From Bacilli bacterium (lineage in GTDB: Bacteria > Bacillota_I > Bacilli_A > RFN20 > CAG-826), in the NCBI GenBank assembly GCA_016302065.1, contig JAEDOI010000011.1, positions 1 to 31,537 on the forward strand: a stretch of 31,537 nucleotides of DNA, in the 5' to 3' direction. A model generated the notes under the pieces. It was not told the DNA's origin. It did no database searches and saw only the letters and a program-made list of their open reading frames with translations. Numbering within the stretch: the stretch's first letter is position 1; each line of letters opens with the position of its first letter. Made by a program: the position numbers and the translations under genes. Shown piece by piece: positions 21,389 to 30,773 of the stretch.

Positions 21389-23018
21389 TGTATTATTAAA
21401 CTGGGCTGATGGAAATACTTGGTTAGGTTTATTATTATTTTTTGTAGGATTAGGTTTACTTGTTACGATTCATGAATTAGGTCATTTTATTGCAGCTAAA
21501 TCGTTTAAAGTATATTGTTCTGATTTTTCTATTGGATTTGGACCTAAAATTGTAAAAATAAAAAGGAAAAAAGGTGAAACGAAATTTTCAATTGGAATTG
21601 TTCCACTTGGTGGATATGTTTCAATGTATGCTGATGTAGGAGATGAACTTCCAGATGGAGTAAGTATTCCTAAATCAAGAAGTGTTGCAGGAATTGCTAG
21701 ATGGAAAAGATATATTATTTTCGGTGCTGGAATTGTAATGAATTTTGTTCTTGCATATTTAATATTTTTTATTGCTTGTTCTTGTTTTCCACATTATCAA
21801 ACATATTCAAATGTTGTTGATTTTGATACTACTCCATATACTGATAATCAATCAAAATTATTACTTTTTGATGAAGAAGGTAATGAGATTAATGATTTAA
21901 GCATTTTAGATGTTGATAATAAACTAAAAAATAATCTTGATGAGTTTTATACAATTCAATTAAGAACGATTAGATATAAATATAACGGTGAATTAATTAC
22001 TTTTACTGGATTAGTTCAAGCAAAAGACGCTGAAAATCAAGGTTCTTTTGAATTAAAACCATTTGTTTTAAATAATGATGGTGAAAATATTGATTATGTT
22101 CTTTCTTTTAATTCTTCAAATTTTGGAATTAATAATATTGATTACACATCATATTTAAATTTCTATCAAGCTATTAAAGCAAGTGATGAAAAAATAAGTG
22201 AAGTTGAATTCTATGAAGAATCAACTGAAAAAAATGAATTTAAACCATATGCAGGTTCTTTAGATAATCTTTATCTCCCTGTTTTAGGCGAAAATAAGAG
22301 TGCAATGAAACTTCCTTTTGAAGATATGTATAATGGGAAAATTAGCGGAGACAAACTACTTTCTTTGGTAAATATGAAGACAAAAAAGATAGTAAATGCT
22401 ACATTAATTCCTTATTTTAAGGATGGAAAATTTACTTCTTTTAATCTTAAATTTTATCAATATGAATATTGGCTTAAAGAAAAATCTTTTGGTGAAGCAG
22501 GTAGACTTTGGGTTGACTCTACTACTTTAATTGCTAAAGCATTAGGTAACTTATTTATTGGAAAAGGATGGGAAAATGTTGGTGGTCCTGTTGCAATTTT
22601 AAATGCTACTACAACTCAACTTATTAATAATCCTTTCTATATTTATTTATATAATTGGGCAATGCTTAGTGTAAACTTAGCTTTATTTAATCTTCTTCCT
22701 TTCCCAGGGCTTGATGGATGGCAAATTCTTGTTGAAATCATTGAAGGGTGTGTAAATGGAATAAAGAAAGCTAAATTTAAAAAGAAACAAAAAGCAGTTT
22801 CTAGTTGTGGAACAGATTTTATTTCAACAAGTGAAGGATCTGAAGTAAATGCAACTAAAGAAGAGGCTACAATTAGTGTTGGCGAAACAGCTACTTCTAC
22901 TTATACTGAATGGAAAATTCCAGCAAAAGTTAAAGGAATAGTATCATATGTAGGACTTGGTTTATTATTCTTACTTGCTATTGTTATTTTTGTTTTTGAT
23001 ATTATCAAAATGTTTTAA
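21378..23018 (+). CDS. rseP: RseP/RasP-like site-2 intramembrane metalloprotease
   Basis: A 546-residue M50 zinc protease that cleaves membrane-embedded substrates such as anti-sigma factors and remnant signal peptides. The first membrane segment carries HEXXH (TIHELGHFIAAKSF, about residues 31-44), followed by GFGPKI and IGIVPLGGYVSM. The third zinc ligand is in NLLPFPGLDGWQI, where most homologues have LDGG; the second Gly is Trp here. The central PDZ region is enlarged and divergent, and a Ser/Thr/Glu-rich stretch of about 45 residues precedes the last membrane helix. It is about 120 residues longer than typical. Order cdsA-dxr-rseP-polC is the Bacillota one, lacking proS. Confidence 0.93.
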   Translation: MRINVLLNWADGNTWLGLLLFFVGLGLLVTIHELGHFIAAKSFKVYCSDFSIGFGPKIVKIKRKKGETKFSIGIVPLGGYVSMYADVGDELPDGVSIPKSRSVAGIARWKRYIIFGAGIVMNFVLAYLIFFIACSCFPHYQTYSNVVDFDTTPYTDNQSKLLLFDEEGNEINDLSILDVDNKLKNNLDEFYTIQLRTIRYKYNGELITFTGLVQAKDAENQGSFELKPFVLNNDGENIDYVLSFNSSNFGINNIDYTSYLNFYQAIKASDEKISEVEFYEESTEKNEFKPYAGSLDNLYLPVLGENKSAMKLPFEDMYNGKISGDKLLSLVNMKTKKIVNATLIPYFKDGKFTSFNLKFYQYEYWLKEKSFGEAGRLWVDSTTLIAKALGNLFIGKGWENVGGPVAILNATTTQLINNPFYIYLYNWAMLSVNLALFNLLPFPGLDGWQILVEIIEGCVNGIKKAKFKKKQKAVSSCGTDFISTSEGSEVNATKEEATISVGETATSTYTEWKIPAKVKGIVSYVGLGLLFLLAIVIFVFDIIKMF

Positions 23019-23020
23019 TT

Positions 23021-26000
23021 ATGGTTCATTCAGATAGGATAAAAAGATTTTTAAAATCAATAAATATTGAAAATATTGAAGATTTTGATTTAGATTTTGT
23101 CTCAATTACTAAATCGAAAGTTGATAATAATGTTTTCGTGTACGTATTTAAAAAATATAGCCCATGGGAAGCAAGGTGTTTAGATGAATTTTTAAGTGGT
23201 TTAAATTCAATTACTACATACAAAGCTGATGTTAGTTTTATTTATGATTCTGATATTAAAATAGAGGATGTTATCGAAATCGTTGATAGTAAATATTTTA
23301 ATGAATTTTATAGTACTTTTAATATTGATTATAAAGTTGACGGATTAAAAATTTTTGTAAATGTTAGTGAAGAAAAAGTATCTTTTTTTGAAAATATTAA
23401 TTCATTACTAGCTTATATTTCTTATCCTTATAGATTTGTAATTAATGTTATAGAAGAAAAACAAACTGAAGAAATTGAAGAGCAAAAAGAAGAAGTTATT
23501 GATAAGCAATATGAAGAAAATAAAGAGTTAATTGAAAATCAACTAGCTAAAGAAATTGAAGATAATTACAAGCAAATGATAGAAGAGAGAAGAAGAAAAG
23601 ATTTATATAAAAAAGGTGATTATCAAAATTTTGCTATTAAAGATATCGATGAGAATAGTGGAGCAGTTGATATTAATGGAAAAGTATTTGAAATAACTAC
23701 TAAAATTTCAAAAAAAGGTTTTTCGATAAATAAAATATTAATTGCTGATAATGATGGAGCAATATATGTAAACTATATATTTAAAGCAGGAAGTCCTAAA
23801 GAAGATGTAGTTAAAAATATTAGTTATGGAAAAAATATTCGAGTTGTTGGTAAGGTTGATTTTGATTCTTTCTCTAAAACTGTAATAATTGCTGCACATA
23901 ATGTTTTCATTTTACCAGATGATGCTTTGCGAGATGATAATGCCTTAGAAAAGAGGGTTGAGCTTCATTTACATACAAATATGTCTGAAATGGATGGAAT
24001 CAACGAAATGAAGGATTATGTAAATTTGGCAAAACATTTTGGTCATAAAGCAATTGCAGTTACAGATCATGGTGTTGTTCAATCTTTCCCAGATGCTCAA
24101 TATGCTTCTAAAAAAACTGGTATTAAAATTTTATATGGATGTGAACTTTATGTTATAGAAGATAAATTTAAAGCTGTAATTAATCCAAGTGATGCAATAA
24201 TTGAAAAAACTCCAATTGTAATTTTTGACCTTGAATCAACTGGTCTTAATATTAGATATGATAAAATAACTGAAATCGGTGCTGTGAAATATATTAATGG
24301 GATGATTGTAGATCGTTTTGATATGCTTGTTAATCCTCTTAGACATATTCCTTCTTTAATCCAAGAAAAAACAAATATTACAGATGAATTAGTGAAGAAT
24401 GAACCATCAATTAAAGATGTTTTACCTGCTTTTTTAAAGTTTATTGACGGATGTATTCTTGTTTCTCATAACATTGAATTTGATTATTATCTTCTTAATG
24501 AAGAAATGGTTAATTTTGGATTTGGTAAATTAACAAATAGTGCAATAGATACTCTTCAAATTTCTAGATTTATTAATCCAGAAAATGCTAGACACTCTTT
24601 AGGAGCTTTGTGTAGAAGGTATGATGTTGATTACGATGAAGAGCATGCTCATAGAGCTGATTATGATGCTCAAGTTCTTTCAAACGTTTTTATTGTTTTA
24701 AAGAACAAATTAAATGAAATATTTCATAAAGAAATAACTTTAAATGATATAAAAGAACTTCCTATTCCTAATGAATATTTAAAACATTGGGCTAGAGGTG
24801 GAGTTCATACAACTGTATTATGTAAAAATAAAGCTGGATTAAAAGATTTATATAAAATAGTTTCTTATTCTCATACAGAACATATGGGTTCTCATCCATT
24901 TTGTCCTCGTTCTCTTTTAAACGAACATAGATCTAACCTTCTTGTTGGGAGTGGATGTGCAAATGGCGAGGTCTTTTATGCTAGTTTAAGAAGAAATGAA
25001 GAAGCAATTAAACAAGCTGTTGATTATTATGACTTTATTGAAGTTCAACCTTTGGAAAACTTAATTTATTTAGTAAATAGTAATGAAGTCAATAACATAG
25101 ACATGTTAAAACAAATTGTAATGGATTATGTAAATATTGCTAGAAACAAGAATAAATTGATTTGTGCAACGGGTGATGTTCATTATTTAAATAAAGAACA
25201 AAAGAAATATCGTGATATTTATATTGAGTCAACTGGTGTTGGAAACACTCTTCATCCGTTAAGACATTATAATAAAGATAACCCATCATTATATTATGAA
25301 AATCCAGATCAACATTTTAGAACAACAGAAGAAATGCTTGATTGTTTTAAATGGATGGGAGATGAATTTGCCTATGAAATAGTTGTTACAAATACAAATA
25401 AAGTAGCTGATATGTGTGAAAATTTTGAGCCAATTCCAAACAAACTTTTCACTCCTACCATTGAAAACTGTGACAATATGTTAAGAGATTTATGCTATTC
25501 AACTGCTCATGAATTGTATGGAGAAAACTTGCCTGAATTAATTGCTACGAGATTAAAGAAGGAGCTTGATGGTATTATTAATAGCGGATATGCTGTTACA
25601 TATTATATTGCTTATAAACTTGTTAAATTAACCAATGATGCAGGGTATTTTGTTGGTTCTAGAGGTAGTGTTGGAAGTTCTTTTGCTGCTACAATGGCTA
25701 AAATTACAGAAGTAAATCCTCTTCCTCCTCATTATAGATGTCCAAACTGTAAACATGTTGAATTTTTTAATGGAAATGGAAAATATAAGTCAGGTTTTGA
25801 TCTTCCTTTAAAAAAATGTCCAGTTTGTGGAGAAGTAATGGTTAGTGATGGACAAGATATTCCTTTTGAGACTTTTTTAGGATTTCATGCTGATAAAGTG
25901 CCTGACATCGATTTAAATTTCCCTCGTGATTTCCAATCAACAGCACATTTATTTACTAAGGATCTTTTGGGCGCAGATAAAGTTTATAGAGCCGGAACAA

Positions 26001-27364
26001 TTTCTACAGTTCAATTTAAAACTGCTTTTGGGTATGTTAAAAAGTATTTTGAATTATTTAATTTACATCCAAGTAATGCTTGGGTAAGCGCTTTATCTTA
26101 TGGTTGTGTAGGAGTAAAAAGAACTACTGGTCAACACCCAGGAGGAATAGTTGTTATCCCTAAAGATTATGATGTTTATGATTTTTGCCCTGTTCAATAT
26201 CCAGCAGGAGATGATGAAGCAACTTGGCAAACAACTCATTTTGATTTTGATAAAATTCATGATTTATTACTAAAACTCGATATGTTAGGGCATGTCGACC
26301 CTCAAGCAATTAGATTTTTATTAAAATTAACTAATGTAAATCTTAATGATATTCCATTTAATGATCCTAAAGTATTGTCTTTATTTAGCACTGATAAAGC
26401 TTTAAATATGCAACATAAATATATGAAAGAAGATAATGGTGCAATTGGTCTTCCTGAATTTGGAACTGAAATTACAAGACAAGTTTTAAGAGAAACTCAA
26501 CCTAAATCATTTAATGACTTATTAATTATTTCTGGTTTAACTCATGGAACTAATGTTTATGGTAATAATCAACAAAATTTAATTAATGATGGTATTTGTA
26601 CTCTTCAAGAAGTTATTGGATGTAGAGATGATATTATGACTTATTTAATTTCTAAAGGACTTCCTAATTTAGAAGCTTTTACTATTATGGAACTCGTTAG
26701 AAAAAAAGATAAGCATTTAACACCTGAATTAATTGAATTAATGAGGCAGCATGATGTTCCTGAATATTATATTGAGGCTTGTAATAAGATTGAATACCTT
26801 TTCCCTAGAGGCCATGCTTGTGCTTATGTTATGATGGCTCTTAGAGTTGGATATTTTAAAGTTTATTATCCATTAGAGTTTTATGCTTCATATTTCTCTT
26901 TAAGAGCAGATGACTTTGATATTGTTGCTATGATTGGTGGAATTGATGCAATTCATGCTCGTCTTAGTGAATTACAACATAAAAAGATAGCAAATAATGT
27001 TAATGACAAGTTTTCAAAAAAAGATGGTGATATATTAAACTGTTTGATTGTTGCATTAGAAATGGCTGAAAGAGGCTTTATTTTTGAAAATATTGATTTA
27101 GAGAAATCTGATTCTCATGATTTTATTGTAGACCATAAAAATAATGCATTAATTCCTCCATTTAGAGTAGTTCCAGGTCTTGGAATTGCTGCAGGAGATA
27201 GTGTGTTAAAAGCTAGAAATGAAGGAGGACAGTTTACCTCCAAAGACGATTTAACAAAAAGAACTAGTTTATCTCAAACAAATATTAAGGATTTAGAAAA
27301 ATTAGGTGTATTAAAGAATCTTAAAGAGGATGATGAAATCTCATTATTTGATTTAGATTTCTAA
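23021..27364 (+). CDS. polC: DNA polymerase III alpha subunit, PolC type
   Basis: A 1447-residue replicative polymerase with built-in proofreading, specific to Bacillota and mollicutes. Domains in order: a divergent N-terminal domain; a charged helical linker at about 145-195; an OB fold at about 205-300; PHP from HLHTNMSEMDG (about 314) with AVTDHG; an inserted DnaQ-like exonuclease from IVIFDLESTGLN (about 398) with SHNIEFDYYLLNEE and HRADYDAQ; a four-cysteine zinc site CPNC...CPVC (about 906-936); the catalytic VPDIDLNF (about 962) and GQHPGGIVVIP. The C-terminus EISLFDLDF resembles the sliding-clamp-binding motif. It begins two bases after rseP with no SD. Confidence 0.98.
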   Translation: MVHSDRIKRFLKSINIENIEDFDLDFVSITKSKVDNNVFVYVFKKYSPWEARCLDEFLSGLNSITTYKADVSFIYDSDIKIEDVIEIVDSKYFNEFYSTFNIDYKVDGLKIFVNVSEEKVSFFENINSLLAYISYPYRFVINVIEEKQTEEIEEQKEEVIDKQYEENKELIENQLAKEIEDNYKQMIEERRRKDLYKKGDYQNFAIKDIDENSGAVDINGKVFEITTKISKKGFSINKILIADNDGAIYVNYIFKAGSPKEDVVKNISYGKNIRVVGKVDFDSFSKTVIIAAHNVFILPDDALRDDNALEKRVELHLHTNMSEMDGINEMKDYVNLAKHFGHKAIAVTDHGVVQSFPDAQYASKKTGIKILYGCELYVIEDKFKAVINPSDAIIEKTPIVIFDLESTGLNIRYDKITEIGAVKYINGMIVDRFDMLVNPLRHIPSLIQEKTNITDELVKNEPSIKDVLPAFLKFIDGCILVSHNIEFDYYLLNEEMVNFGFGKLTNSAIDTLQISRFINPENARHSLGALCRRYDVDYDEEHAHRADYDAQVLSNVFIVLKNKLNEIFHKEITLNDIKELPIPNEYLKHWARGGVHTTVLCKNKAGLKDLYKIVSYSHTEHMGSHPFCPRSLLNEHRSNLLVGSGCANGEVFYASLRRNEEAIKQAVDYYDFIEVQPLENLIYLVNSNEVNNIDMLKQIVMDYVNIARNKNKLICATGDVHYLNKEQKKYRDIYIESTGVGNTLHPLRHYNKDNPSLYYENPDQHFRTTEEMLDCFKWMGDEFAYEIVVTNTNKVADMCENFEPIPNKLFTPTIENCDNMLRDLCYSTAHELYGENLPELIATRLKKELDGIINSGYAVTYYIAYKLVKLTNDAGYFVGSRGSVGSSFAATMAKITEVNPLPPHYRCPNCKHVEFFNGNGKYKSGFDLPLKKCPVCGEVMVSDGQDIPFETFLGFHADKVPDIDLNFPRDFQSTAHLFTKDLLGADKVYRAGTISTVQFKTAFGYVKKYFELFNLHPSNAWVSALSYGCVGVKRTTGQHPGGIVVIPKDYDVYDFCPVQYPAGDDEATWQTTHFDFDKIHDLLLKLDMLGHVDPQAIRFLLKLTNVNLNDIPFNDPKVLSLFSTDKALNMQHKYMKEDNGAIGLPEFGTEITRQVLRETQPKSFNDLLIISGLTHGTNVYGNNQQNLINDGICTLQEVIGCRDDIMTYLISKGLPNLEAFTIMELVRKKDKHLTPELIELMRQHDVPEYYIEACNKIEYLFPRGHACAYVMMALRVGYFKVYYPLEFYASYFSLRADDFDIVAMIGGIDAIHARLSELQHKKIANNVNDKFSKKDGDILNCLIVALEMAERGFIFENIDLEKSDSHDFIVDHKNNALIPPFRVVPGLGIAAGDSVLKARNEGGQFTSKDDLTKRTSLSQTNIKDLEKLGVLKNLKEDDEISLFDLDF

Positions 27365-27389
27365 AAATAATAATTTAGGTATATAATTA

Positions 27390-27415
27390 TAAATGCACAT
27401 TGTGCATTTATATTT
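27390..27415 (+). terminator. Hairpin after polC
   Basis: TAAATGCAC-ATT-GTGCATTTA (27390-27410), a perfect 9-bp stem, followed by the weak T-run TATTT. It ends where the tRNA-Arg gene begins. It may end the polC unit or mark a processing site; a TATAAT lies just upstream at 27382-27387. Confidence 0.55.
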
Positions 27416-27489
27416 CCTCATAGTTAAATTGGATATAACAAGCCCCTCCTAAGGGTTAGTTACGAGTTCGAGTCTCGTTGAGGGAGCCA
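27414..27489 (+). tRNA. tRNA-Arg (anticodon CCT)
   Basis: A full 76-nt cloverleaf: acceptor TTCCTCA/TGAGGGA (one G-T pair), D arm GTTA/TAAC with GG in the loop, anticodon stem AGCCC/GGGTT with loop CTCCTAA giving anticodon CCT, a four-base variable region, T arm ACGAG/CTCGT with loop TTCGAGT, discriminator G and an encoded CCA. It would read AGG codons. Confidence 0.93.
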
Positions 27490-27766
27490 AATTTATGAAA
27501 AACGAAAAAGAATAGGATTTGATATAGTTTCTGCAAATATATACATTAAATATCTCGTTATCAAAGTTATTAATTAGTTAATGAATTGGACCAACGATGA
27601 TTGCTATATTATTATATCTTTGAGCTAGCATTGGCTTTGAGTAATATTATCTTTCTATATATTTAAAGAAGAAATTAAGATACATTAAATACTAAATATG
27701 TTCTTTAATAGATTAAAATTTACTTGATAAATAATACATTTATTTGATATACTAATTCTTACGTGA
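27490..27766. other. Gene-free spacer between two tRNA genes
   Basis: 277 bases with no reading frame longer than a few codons that has a start signal (one six-codon frame begins at 27495) and no repeat of the tRNA 3' ends. The only recognisable element is the tRNA-Ala promoter at its right edge. It could be decayed gene sequence; I see no trace that names it. Confidence 0.6.
27724..27753 (+). promoter_or_regulatory. Promoter of tRNA-Ala
   Basis: TTGATA (27724-27729), 18 bases, TATACT (27748-27753). Initiation would fall about 6 bases before the mature tRNA. Confidence 0.75.
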
Positions 27767-27842
27767 GGGGCTTTAGCTCAGCTGGGAGAGCGCTTCCATG
27801 GCATGGAAGAGGTCGCCGGTTCGATCCCGGTAAGCTCCACCA
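27767..27842 (+). tRNA. tRNA-Ala (anticodon GGC)
   Basis: A 76-nt cloverleaf: acceptor GGGGCTT/AAGCTCC (one G-T pair), D arm GCTC/GAGC, anticodon stem CTTCC/GGAAG with loop ATGGCAT giving GGC, five-base variable loop, T arm GCCGG/CCGGT with loop TTCGATC (one G-T pair), discriminator A and encoded CCA. It reads GCC/GCU alanine codons. Confidence 0.96.
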
Positions 27843-27854
27843 ATTTATGAATTT

Positions 27855-27879
27855 CTCTTCAATTTATTGAAGAGTTTTT
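27855..27879 (+). terminator. tRNA-Ala terminator
   Basis: CTCTTCAA-TTTA-TTGAAGAG (27855-27874) and five Ts. It sits between tRNA-Ala and the convergent lipoprotein gene and may also slow transcripts from the other side. Confidence 0.85.
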
Positions 27880-27881
27880 AT

Positions 27882-30050
27882 TTAGTCTAATTTATAAATA
27901 TGCAAGAATTCATAATTATCTTCATTATTTACTATATCTATTTTTATATTATTTTTAACAAAACTATTTGTTGGTGATTCATTAAAACCTAAAGATAATA
28001 AATATTCTTTATATTTATTTGAGTAATCGTAATCAACTTTTTCGGTAAAAATAATGATGAAGTAGAATGGCTCTCCATCATAGTCGTTGTACCATCCATC
28101 AAAGGCGTTAGATTGTAAAAATTCACTATCCTCTAAATATGGAATTGAATAGGCAAAATCATTACCAAAAGCTTTAATTAAACCAGATATAACAACATCG
28201 CTTTTATACTTAGACCAGTCAAGTGGTTTATCATCACCTTCAAGTTTTGAAATTTCTTTTTCAATATTATCTTTTAAGTTTTCATTTAAATATTGGGTAG
28301 AATAATCAAAATTAACTTCTTCAACTCCTCCATAATATGATAAATTGAGTGAGGAAATCGTATCATTTTTTATATTAAATTCAACAGTTCTAGGGTCTAC
28401 AGTTAAAGGATTATCAATAAAAGGTAAACTTGAACCAATGTCAATTATATCTCCATAAGGTTTAATTTTATCCTTTTCTAAATATAAGACTTCACTTGAT
28501 AAATTAAAGTTAATAATACTTGAGAAGTCATTTATTGTCGTTTCTTTTACATTATTAACATTATTATTTTGATCATATTTAAAGGAATACATTTTATTAT
28601 TTTTTAAATAATATCCTTCTCCTTCTTTTTCAAAATTAAAGTCGGTACCATCACTTACTAAAGCTTGTTTTAAATAAAAGTTTTCACCTTTAATAAATTC
28701 CAATTTCCTATTGTTTTCCCATGCATAATCAGTTTCTGTTGCTTTAAATATAGAATCAGAAGATGAAATTTTTGCTAAATATTCTTTAATTAACTTATCA
28801 TCCTTTGATGGTGTTTTTATTATTGCTTCATCAATTTTATTAGCTGTAAGTACCTTGGTATTAATCCAACGGTAGAAGTATTTTCCGGTTAATTTATCTT
28901 GCATTATAGGAGTGAAGAAGTCAAATTGAACAATATTATTATTTTCTTCTATTACCTTAATATCTTGAATTTTCCAAGAAACAATTTGTGGATCTTGAGT
29001 GATTGAATAGCATAAAGCAGTAGCATTACTTCCTAAATATGTATAGTATTCATCATTTTTGTTAATCTTAGCAAATTTATCTAATTCAAATCCTTCTTTT
29101 CCAACAAAGTTAAAATCACTATATCTTTTAGTTGTCTCATTATTAACAATTTCATTTTTTCCATTAACTCCAACAATTTTAAGAGTTTCTTTATCGTCTT
29201 GAACTTTATAAGTAAGTGAAGTTTGACTGTTGTTTTCATCAATATCAGTGATTTTAATGAAATCATTGTAGATATCTAAGTTTGTGCTTTTAACAAGTAG
29301 TGCCATATTATCGTCTAAAATAAAATCATAAATTGCTGAACTAAAAGAAACATTAGTAAAGATGTTATCGCCTTTGTTTACTAAATTTGAAGTGGGTTTT
29401 ACATATGATTTTAAGAAATTATCAACTAAATCAAGTTTTGAAGAATTAATATTTGTTACAACAATATGACCTGCATCCACTACATAATATACTTCTTCAA
29501 TTGGATCAAAACCAATTAAGTCAACATTTAAATTTTTATTATTATCAATATAAGTGTAGAGATATTGAATATTTGTAAAATCTAATTGCTCACTAAAAGA
29601 ATTGACTATTTCTTCATTGGAGATAACAAATTTATTATCTTCTTTACCAACTTTTAGCATTTCTTTAGTAAGATTTATATTTTTTAATTTATTTATAGGC
29701 AATGAAGTTTGCTCTTGAAGAGTGTATTCTTCATTAAAAGATTGGCCTTTTAATACAAAATTTGAATCTGTAATTTTAAAATCATAAGCATATTTAACTT
29801 CACTTATAGTTTCTAATAATATAGAACCTGTATTTAAATATCCGATATAATAATAGTCTTTAGTATAAATATCACTATATTGTTTATCATTTAATGTATA
29901 AGTGAATGTATAATTTCCGTTCTTTAAGGAATTAAATTTGTTTATAATCATATCTTCGTTACTAGGTGTTTTATTTGAACATCCAAAAAGAGCAGAAACT
30001 ACGCTAGATAATATAAGTGGTAAAATAAATTTAATATACTTTGGTTTCAT
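27882..30050 (-). CDS. Large lipoprotein of unknown function (722 aa)
   Basis: I do not recognise this protein. It begins with a lipoprotein signal peptide: MKPKYIKF, a hydrophobic stretch, then SALFGC with the lipidated Cys at residue 24. The mature part is hydrophilic, rich in Asn, Asp, Lys, Tyr and Phe, and has no further membrane segment, so it should be anchored on the outside of the membrane. It seems to consist of repeated beta-rich units with 'YY...GY...Y.F' spacing (around residues 45-110, 215-300 and 440-510) and ends in a distinct segment (about 640-722) with YKEYLLSLGF, typical of small alpha/beta tail domains. SD GGAGGT (plus-strand 30056-30061) is five bases from the ATG and a promoter precedes it. 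It is probably a single-gene unit. Confidence 0.85.
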   Translation of the reverse strand: MKPKYIKFILPLILSSVVSALFGCSNKTPSNEDMIINKFNSLKNGNYTFTYTLNDKQYSDIYTKDYYYIGYLNTGSILLETISEVKYAYDFKITDSNFVLKGQSFNEEYTLQEQTSLPINKLKNINLTKEMLKVGKEDNKFVISNEEIVNSFSEQLDFTNIQYLYTYIDNNKNLNVDLIGFDPIEEVYYVVDAGHIVVTNINSSKLDLVDNFLKSYVKPTSNLVNKGDNIFTNVSFSSAIYDFILDDNMALLVKSTNLDIYNDFIKITDIDENNSQTSLTYKVQDDKETLKIVGVNGKNEIVNNETTKRYSDFNFVGKEGFELDKFAKINKNDEYYTYLGSNATALCYSITQDPQIVSWKIQDIKVIEENNNIVQFDFFTPIMQDKLTGKYFYRWINTKVLTANKIDEAIIKTPSKDDKLIKEYLAKISSSDSIFKATETDYAWENNRKLEFIKGENFYLKQALVSDGTDFNFEKEGEGYYLKNNKMYSFKYDQNNNVNNVKETTINDFSSIINFNLSSEVLYLEKDKIKPYGDIIDIGSSLPFIDNPLTVDPRTVEFNIKNDTISSLNLSYYGGVEEVNFDYSTQYLNENLKDNIEKEISKLEGDDKPLDWSKYKSDVVISGLIKAFGNDFAYSIPYLEDSEFLQSNAFDGWYNDYDGEPFYFIIIFTEKVDYDYSNKYKEYLLSLGFNESPTNSFVKNNIKIDIVNNEDNYEFLHIYKLD

Positions 30051-30071
30051 AACTTACCTCCAAGTCTTTAT

Positions 30072-30099
30072 ATTATAATAAAGATTAAAATATATACAA
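30072..30099 (-). promoter_or_regulatory. Promoter of the 722-aa lipoprotein gene
   Basis: Minus strand TTGTAT (plus 30094-30099), 16 bases, TATAAT (plus 30072-30077). The leader would be about 15 bases, just enough for the SD. Confidence 0.7.
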
Positions 30100-30155
30100 G
30101 ATAGATGCGTAAAAAGCAGATTTAAATATAAAATAATTAGGATATAATATGTTTT

Positions 30156-30183
30156 TTAAAAGGCCTATCAAATGATAGACCTT
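30156..30183 (-). terminator. Terminator of the small lipoprotein gene
   Basis: Minus strand AAGGTCTATC-ATTT-GATAGGCCTT, a 10-bp stem with one G-T pair (a C-A mismatch on the plus strand, so it is oriented for the minus strand), followed by TT and then A-rich sequence. The T-run is short. Confidence 0.65.
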
Positions 30184-30200
30184 AATAAATTAGTTTTTAA

Positions 30201-30746
30201 TTATTTATTGTATGTATAAGTATATGTAGTTGTTATTGTCTTCTTATAAGCTCCAGTAATAATTATTCCACCAGCAGAGTAATTAACTGTAACATCATAA
30301 ACAACTTTAGTTTTTGAAGGTGTGCCATATTCTGTACAATATAAATCACTTACCATTTTTCCCTTTAATGCTTCTTCTGGTACTTCTAAGGATTCAGCTA
30401 AGGATTTACCTGTTACTACTTGATGAGCTTCAAATTTTTTTCCATCAATTTTATACGTAATTCCTTCATCGTCAGTAATAGAACTTTCTTTAATAACATC
30501 GATTATGCCTTTAACATCTTTTTGTTCTGTAGTTCCAACTGTTCCTAATTTTTCAAAAATTCCCTCTGCTTTTTCGGTTACAGTTTTTGTGGTGTATGTT
30601 ACATTTGAAATTGCTTCAGATGCTTTATCATAAGAATAATTTTCCTTAACAAAAGCTTTAGCTTCTTCAGCGCTAACGGTTTTTGCACAGCCGGCTAACA
30701 TTAAAACACTAGCAGTTGCAACTAATAAAATAGTAGACTTTTTCAT
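30201..30746 (-). CDS. Small lipoprotein of unknown function (181 aa)
   Basis: No family is recognised. MKKSTILLVATASVLMLAGC is a textbook lipoprotein signal with the lipidated Cys at residue 20. The mature 160 residues start with a helical segment (SAEEAKAFVKENYSYDKASEAI), pass through Thr/Lys/Val-rich strands and end in a Thr/Tyr beta stretch (KKTITTTYTYTYNK). The layout resembles half-barrel lipid-carrier-like lipoproteins, but I would not assign that. SD AGGAGG (plus-strand 30753-30758) lies six bases from the ATG, with a good promoter upstream and its own terminator. It is adjacent to, and co-oriented with, the 722-residue lipoprotein, but each has separate signals. Confidence 0.87.
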   Translation of the reverse strand: MKKSTILLVATASVLMLAGCAKTVSAEEAKAFVKENYSYDKASEAISNVTYTTKTVTEKAEGIFEKLGTVGTTEQKDVKGIIDVIKESSITDDEGITYKIDGKKFEAHQVVTGKSLAESLEVPEEALKGKMVSDLYCTEYGTPSKTKVVYDVTVNYSAGGIIITGAYKKTITTTYTYTYNK

Positions 30747-30773
30747 TATTTTCCTCCTAATAATCTTATTTAT

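Noticed and set aside
27414..27489. tRNA-Arg as an attachment site with a nearby integrated element
   Set aside because: No second copy of the tRNA 3' end and no integrase or cargo gene was found downstream in the window.
29081..29266. 61-residue minus-strand frame inside the large lipoprotein gene
   Set aside because: Same strand, different frame, no SD and low-complexity composition. It is a shadow of the real gene.
30141..30150. Plus-strand TATAAT as a promoter for an antisense RNA to the small lipoprotein gene
   Set aside because: No suitable -35 was seen and no RNA feature follows; TATAAT is frequent by chance in such AT-rich DNA.
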